Assembly (NCBI RefSeq): GCF_002836745.1
Contig: NZ_PJAR01000026.1
Span: forward strand, 39,855 to 103,854
DNA: 64,000 bases
Source: Glaciecola sp. 33A
GTDB lineage: Bacteria; Pseudomonadota; Gammaproteobacteria; Enterobacterales; Alteromonadaceae
Direction of reading: 5' to 3'
The notes below the pieces were generated by a model. The model did not search any database. It worked only from the letters and a program-made list of their open reading frames with translations, and was not told the DNA's origin. Position numbers and translations under genes: made by a program. Each line of letters begins with the position of its first letter. Position 1 is the first letter of the stretch. Of this stretch, positions 59,510-64,000 are shown piece after piece.

Positions 59510-60314
59510 ATTTCACCAATATTCCTGCTTCAATAATAGAATTTCCATCAACTAGCGGACTATCTGAAATTCCCCTTGGCAAAAGTGTGCCTCTCATAAA
59601 ACCCTCAAACACCCAGTCTTCACTTATTGGATAATCAAAGCCGACCTGACCAGTATATTCATAGCCTGATTTACCCTTGTATAAAGGTAAACCCTCAACT
59701 TCGTTTATCGAATAAAAGAAATTAACTACATCTTCGTTACGATACTCGATACCTGCACTGGTGTAAAAATTCCAGTTGTAGAATTGGTAGTTTTGACTTA
59801 GCCAAGCTGATGCATAAAGTCCGTCACCTCCGCTAGCAGCAGCAGCAATCAATTTAAGATGAGTGTTATTAAAATCACCTAAAACACGTAAACCTAATTT
59901 TGAATGACTTATTCTTGTACTTACATCTTTGGATATTGGTAGTTGGTGCTCTAATTGAGGATGATTCATCGCAACCTGGAGATCATATGACCAGTTCTCA
60001 GTATTAAGAAAGTTATATCCAAATGATATGATTGTTGATTGTTGTTTAGATGTGCCACGAGGGAGTTCTATAAATAATCCATATTTTTGATATCTACCAT
60101 TAGCGAATAAAGCTAAACCAGAGCCATTTGGCTCATCATCGAATAAAAACGGATCTGATTTATAACGATAACCTAAGCCGATATCAAAGTATGCGCCGTC
60201 TCTAATATTCCCTGTATTACTGCTATTAGCTTCCCCAGCTGCAACTGAATTAGAAGCATTGAATATACTGGTAACAAACAATGACATTAATAATAATCTA
60301 ATAAAAACTTTCAC
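59499..60314 (-). CDS. MipA/OmpV-family outer membrane protein (first copy)
   Basis: 271 residues. Signal peptide ending at SNSVAAGE. The barrel has MipA-like segments: GAYFDIGLGYRYKSDPF, LFANGRYQKYGLFIELP, SFGYNFLNTENWSYDLQVAM, and C-terminal SIIEAGILVKYVL. MipA-type proteins are outer membrane barrels reported with murein hydrolase assemblies and osmolarity/antibiotic adaptation. Coupled with the DUF3019 gene; probably controlled by the RstAB-like pair downstream. Confidence 0.8.
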   Translation of the reverse strand: MKVFIRLLLMSLFVTSIFNASNSVAAGEANSSNTGNIRDGAYFDIGLGYRYKSDPFLFDDEPNGSGLALFANGRYQKYGLFIELPRGTSKQQSTIISFGYNFLNTENWSYDLQVAMNHPQLEHQLPISKDVSTRISHSKLGLRVLGDFNNTHLKLIAAAASGGDGLYASAWLSQNYQFYNWNFYTSAGIEYRNEDVVNFFYSINEVEGLPLYKGKSGYEYTGQVGFDYPISEDWVFEGFMRGTLLPRGISDSPLVDGNSIIEAGILVKYVL

Positions 60315-60403
60315 AAATTTTTTCCAATAATATTTTTTAAAGTAAAGCGAGAATATAGTAACAGTATAAAAATGACGTATATCAGTGTACTAAAGTGTAG
60401 ATA

Positions 60404-60437
60404 AATGTACGCCTTATATTAATGTACGCCTGATATT
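60404..60437. repeat. 17-bp tandem repeat, two copies
   Basis: AATGTACGCCTTATATT then AATGTACGCCTGATATT, followed by a partial third AATGTA. It is about 100 bases upstream of the MipA gene. Confidence 0.7.
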
Positions 60438-60742
60438 AATGTAAAAATTGTTTTCAGTATGCCACTTAAGACCAATAATAAGTATAGCCTTACTCTTTCA
60501 TATCGAATATCAATCAGCGACAATGTAATAAATTTTTGTTGTTTTAAATACCGTTTATAGGTCACACAGAAGATTATTAATAACGGGTCTACGTTAAATA
60601 GCTCAGCTTGCTCTTTGCGCTCTGGAAGATGGTAAAATTGAATATCTAGCGTATTTTCATAGATGCTGTTAAATTTTTTGCCTCCAATAATTGATAAGGA
60701 GCAATATTCAAAGCAATCAACATCAGAGCGACGAGTCTTTCC
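60419..60742 (-). pseudogene. Start-less open frame, remnant of an unknown gene
   Basis: 108 sense codons after a TGA, ending in a stop at 60419, with no Met at all: RRSDVDCFEYCSLSIIGGKK, FNSIYENTLDIQFYHLPERK, then EQAELFNVDPLLIIFCVTYK. The IxFxxLPERK pattern is vaguely like Rpn/PD-(D/E)XK nuclease-transposases, but that is a weak match. Probably a gene end that lost its front. Confidence 0.3.
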
Positions 60743-61525
60743 TCAACTATACCTTTTTATTTCAACACTTTTTCAAAAACGGTTCCTATGAATACTGTTA
60801 AACAGACTATTTTGCAAGCCTATCAGCAGTTTATGTAAAAATAAACGACTGGTGTTAACAATTCTGAGAATAGGGTAAAGGTAAAATAAACGACATCCCA
60901 GATCTATTCAACAAGTAGGTATTTCGTTAATTTGACGAGTGGCTAGCTGACTATTGGTGCAGGTTTAAACTGCATAAAAATACGTATGGTAGTGACAAGA
61001 AGTAGCTTCATTATCAGCTTCTAAACAACCGGAAACTTACTTCATATAAAATCGCAACGTGTATCACCTTTAAACCCAAATGATGCCAAATACAAGAAAA
61101 CCGAAACGGCAGCACGCTGCCACTTTTTGCCTGAATAACTCGCTTGAAAAGGGCAATACCGGCCATATGCCATTCAAATCTGTATGAGAAGTTTGTACCA
61201 CAAGCAATCCTTGAGATTAGAAAGTTTGATTGTATGCGTTCTTTCATTGCAAACCTTCGAAGTTGCCTTGTACAAAAGAATAATACTGAACCAAATCGCT
61301 CAACTGGTATGCTAAAAGCCCAATGTTACGATAATTGCTTGCATCGCAGACAGGTTACGGGCTAACCCACCGTGATCAAGAAAATACTCACGCACTTAGA
61401 TAAAACAACATTGCCGATCACAGCGAGTTTGCCTAGTTTGCTACAACCATGGCACGCGCCGCCGCAATACACTTTTAATAGCGCTCAGGTAAACCAGAGG
61501 AATTTTGACTATGCATCATCACAAA
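60743..61525. other. Intergenic with repeats
   Basis: Two short direct repeats TAAAAATAAACGAC (60836) and TAAAATAAACGAC (60880) and the dispersed repeat at 61107. No gene or RNA recognised; ORFs here look like products of the repeat. Confidence 0.35.
61107..61233 (+). repeat. Dispersed repeat, copy 2
   Basis: CGGCAG...CTTTTTGCCTGA, then GTTTGTACCACAAGCAATC and CTTGAGATTAGAAAGTTTGAT, matching 53584-53745. In translation both give KFVPQAI(F/L)(D/E)I, but neither has a start or a gene around it. Confidence 0.55.
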
Positions 61526-63010
61526 TCAATGCTCAACACGCTGAATAATCCACGCTTGCGCTTTTTCCAAACCCAAATCAATACCTTGCTCTCGTTGTTC
61601 TAGGGTAAAAAATGCTTGTTCAATATCCACAGGCACCCCGACCCCTTCAAACTCTTCATTATCAGGTGTGAGGTAAAATTCGTTTGACAAACTAAATGTT
61701 GTGCCATGAGGTAGTGATTTATCGAGACCATCAGAAAAGCCACCTGCGGTTGCTTCGCCGATTAAAACGGTATTTGCTCGCTGACGCATGCTCATTGCAA
61801 AGGTCTCAGCTGCACTATAGGTGGATGCACTGGTCATCACCGCCACAGGGCCTAGAAACAGAATGCTGCCTTGTGGCTCAATGCTAACTTGTTGCAGAGG
61901 GGTGCGACTGTCATTCAATCTCGCCTGTTTACTATACACGTGTAAAGATTGATCTATGAAGCGGCTAGTGATCATCCTACTCACAAAATCATCTCCGCCA
62001 TCATTATTTCGCACATCAATAATAACGCCATCTACATCGGCAAAGTATTGCATAACTTGATCCAAGGTCTCGGTTAATATTACTTTATTTTGTGCGACAT
62101 TATTATCGTTATCACCGAATTCATTTATGTCCATGGTGGTCACATTGAGATAACCAATATTATTTTCAAATGTTGCCCAAAACATTGTTTCGTTATCATT
62201 TACTTCAATTTCCGAGTCCATCACAACATGGCTCAAAATGGCATCAATAGACTGTTGTTCAGCATTTTCAAAGTAAATTTCAAAGGCCTCTTCTTGTTCT
62301 TGCCCAAAGGGTAATTCAACTTGCTGGGTTGAGATAAAGTCTAATAGCGCTATTGCGTATAATGAGGCCTTTCTTTGCACCGAAAAGGCGATATCTAAGT
62401 CCTCGTTGCCGATCTGCACGTGGAAGTCTTTTAGGGGGGCAACCATTTCAGTTAATATCTCAACTAATTCAGCTTCAGTGGTCTGGGGGCTAATTTGGTT
62501 ATTTGCTAATTGGAACACTTCATTCCAATCTACATCTTCAATATGAAAAAACGCATAATATTGACTAAAGGTTTGCCAAAATATTTCAAAATCTCGCTGA
62601 GCATCAAATTGATAATTAGCATCACCTTTATTGGCTACTAAGTCGTTCACACAAAGATCGGGCAAACTATTTTCTTTGTTCATCACGATGCCAGGACTTT
62701 TGGCACCAGTAAAAGTGTTAACAATAGAGTTATTGTCATCACTGAGCTGCAGACTGCTTTTTAACTCATCATGATCGAAATCAAATTCAATTTTTTGGCA
62801 AGACTCTGAAGTAAACTGATAAAACTGATGAGTATCGGCCTGCATATCCAGCGTATAGCCATAAGCGGGTGCCTGCCAAATGCCAACTAATGGTTCGATG
62901 TTATTAATTGGAATATCGGCTTGTTCTTTATCATTGTTACAAGCACTTAGGCACACACTCATTGTGATGCAGCAGATAAAGGGTAATTTCGAAAATGGTG
63001 AGAGTTTCAT
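61526..63010 (-). CDS. S41-family (C-terminal processing-like) peptidase lipoprotein
   Basis: 494 residues. Lipobox SVCLSACNND. An N-terminal region (IWQAPAYGYTLDMQADTHQF) precedes the protease core: VDGVIIDVRNNDGGDDFVSR, the nucleophile Ser in VMTSASTYSAAETFAMSMRQ, and GEATAGGFSDGLDKSLPHGT, in S41 order. No PDZ domain is obvious. Such periplasmic peptidases trim tails or degrade misfolded envelope proteins. It lies 122 bases behind the second MipA gene. Confidence 0.83.
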   Translation of the reverse strand: MKLSPFSKLPFICCITMSVCLSACNNDKEQADIPINNIEPLVGIWQAPAYGYTLDMQADTHQFYQFTSESCQKIEFDFDHDELKSSLQLSDDNNSIVNTFTGAKSPGIVMNKENSLPDLCVNDLVANKGDANYQFDAQRDFEIFWQTFSQYYAFFHIEDVDWNEVFQLANNQISPQTTEAELVEILTEMVAPLKDFHVQIGNEDLDIAFSVQRKASLYAIALLDFISTQQVELPFGQEQEEAFEIYFENAEQQSIDAILSHVVMDSEIEVNDNETMFWATFENNIGYLNVTTMDINEFGDNDNNVAQNKVILTETLDQVMQYFADVDGVIIDVRNNDGGDDFVSRMITSRFIDQSLHVYSKQARLNDSRTPLQQVSIEPQGSILFLGPVAVMTSASTYSAAETFAMSMRQRANTVLIGEATAGGFSDGLDKSLPHGTTFSLSNEFYLTPDNEEFEGVGVPVDIEQAFFTLEQREQGIDLGLEKAQAWIIQRVEH

Positions 63011-63033
63011 GGGTATATTCTTTTATGTTTAAG

Positions 63034-63060
63034 TGGCTGTTTGTTTTCCAAGCAGCCACA
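63034..63060 (-). terminator. Inverted repeat between MipA and S41 peptidase genes
   Basis: GTGGCTG and CAGCCAC arms, 12-13-base loop, between the two minus-strand genes. It may reduce read-through from the MipA gene. Confidence 0.4.
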
Positions 63061-63132
63061 AGTTATTCGAGGTATTGTTCAGCAAAGTCTTAAGTGATAA
63101 AGATGAACAAGCGTCATATTTTGCTTATATTC

Positions 63133-63969
63133 TTAAAATTTGTAGGTAATACTGGAACTAATACCCGTATAAAAGTCTCTCTTTTTGCTAAATAAAGGGC
63201 TGTCGTTATATCCAAAGTTTGAGCCTGCATGAGCGGTTGCCCGAAACTCCCAACTTTCTGAAATAGGGTAAGTGACTCCTACTGATGAATTAAAGCTGAC
63301 TGAAGCTTTGCCTTCGTATGCTTCAAAGTCAGTTATGGCTGCTTCTGCGTCTGATACACCTAAGTAATAATCGTTAAATTTTGCATCCGCCAAAGTTAGC
63401 CCTGCTAGGCCATGAAAATTCCAGTCATTCACTTGCCAATTGCGCCCTAACAAGGCCGATGCAACAGTACCTTTACTTCGGCCCCTGGCATCATGCTTAA
63501 TTGACACTTGCAAAATATTTTGACCAAAATACCCTGTTAAGCGTCCGCCTAACATAGTGCTGCTTTGTCTTTTTGTGATACCGATAAATCGATCGTCGGT
63601 GTCTTTAGATATGCCACCATCTGTGGCGCCTAACATTAAGTCAAAAGACCAGTTTTCACTTTTGTAAGCGTTATATCCTATGACCAATGGTTCGGACGTT
63701 TCCATCCCTACATCGATGAAAAAATCATTCCAGTTGTAACTGCCACTCACGTTAATGCCAATGCCAGTTTCTTTGCCATCCTCATCAGTCAAAGATGAGC
63801 CAATATCCACTCCTGCATTTATGCCTATTTCGAAGAAATTTTTAGGAACGCTATTTTTATCTGCATTGGTGCGTAATTCGCGAGCAATATCTGCAGAGTG
63901 AGTAAATGATGAAAACGCGACTGACAATATCGCAACAAATGATAGTTTTTTTATGTGTGAAGACTGCAT
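63133..63969 (-). CDS. MipA/OmpV-family outer membrane protein (second copy)
   Basis: 278 residues. Signal peptide SFVAILSVAFSSFTHSADI. Family segments: NFFEIGINAGVDIGSSL, WNDFFIDVGMETSEPLVIGY, SENWSFDLMLGATDGG and a C-terminal aromatic TGISSSITYKF. It is a divergent paralogue of the protein at 59499, here linked to an S41 peptidase. The ATG is 31 bases from the window end; its promoter is only partly in the window. Confidence 0.78.
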   Translation of the reverse strand: MQSSHIKKLSFVAILSVAFSSFTHSADIARELRTNADKNSVPKNFFEIGINAGVDIGSSLTDEDGKETGIGINVSGSYNWNDFFIDVGMETSEPLVIGYNAYKSENWSFDLMLGATDGGISKDTDDRFIGITKRQSSTMLGGRLTGYFGQNILQVSIKHDARGRSKGTVASALLGRNWQVNDWNFHGLAGLTLADAKFNDYYLGVSDAEAAITDFEAYEGKASVSFNSSVGVTYPISESWEFRATAHAGSNFGYNDSPLFSKKRDFYTGISSSITYKF

Positions 63970-64000
63970 GTTTACTTCCTAGTTAATATTTGAATCCAAG

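Noticed and set aside
60604..60640. TAGCTCAGCTTGCTC resembling a tRNA D-arm
   Set aside because: No T-arm (GGTTCGA-type), no acceptor pairing within 90 bases; not a tRNA.

Overview
The window looks like chromosomal DNA of a marine, AT-rich gammaproteobacterium, probably of the order Alteromonadales (Alteromonadaceae/Colwelliaceae-like). The clues are several TonB-dependent receptors, a paired imelysin/di-heme DUF1111 iron cluster, a MipA/OmpV-DUF3019-two-component set and many decayed insertion sequences. The taxonomic call is inference from gene content; I could not search databases.

Positions 1-5552 are a colinear plus-strand operon for the lower catechol meta-cleavage pathway: semialdehyde dehydrogenase (cut by the window edge), then dmpE-, F-, G-, H- and I-type genes, ending in a two-domain flavin reductase of the kind that feeds two-component phenol hydroxylases. 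From 5.6 to 26.5 kb lies an accessory catabolic region. Its intact genes are a GMC oxidoreductase, an ornithine-cyclodeaminase-like/RidA/DAO-type oxidase operon, a TonB-dependent receptor, an Nramp-like carrier, a ThDP enzyme and an aromatic-acid-type MFS carrier. Between them is much debris: a tyrosine recombinase trio, IS1634-, IS3- and IS6-like elements, a receptor pseudogene, and pseudogenes resembling ketopantoate reductase, a ParS-like protein, PQQ alcohol dehydrogenase, an EthD-like protein, a TIGR02001 outer membrane protein and NhaC. Three or four transcription units here share one promoter-plus-operator sequence, which suggests a common regulon.

From 26.7 to 33.35 kb sits a block of clearly higher GC holding complete gltB and gltD plus a short piece matching the aconitase N-terminus. 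It resembles betaproteobacterial DNA and is either a transferred island or an assembly join.

From 33.5 to 45.7 kb the minus strand carries iron-acquisition genes: a siderophore-type receptor, then a cluster transcribed from a palindromic Fur box: imelysin with a collagen-like N-terminus, two di-heme DUF1111 lipoproteins, a second imelysin, a TonB receptor and a DUF1513 protein.

From 46 to 54.9 kb are mixed genes (PLP lyase, SMR efflux, PTS-EIIC-like membrane protein, small lipoprotein, two GNAT acetyltransferases) among remnants (IS3 orfA, truncated ECF sigma factor, glycoside hydrolase, IS21-like end). It also contains a very short ORF with a perfect Shine-Dalgarno sequence and its own terminator, and a broken Rhs C-terminus with a putative immunity gene. 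From 54.9 kb to the end the minus strand has an RstAB-like two-component system, a glycine-zipper lipoprotein, a beta-lactamase-fold hydrolase, DUF3019, two MipA/OmpV proteins and an S41 protease, probably a cell-envelope stress module.
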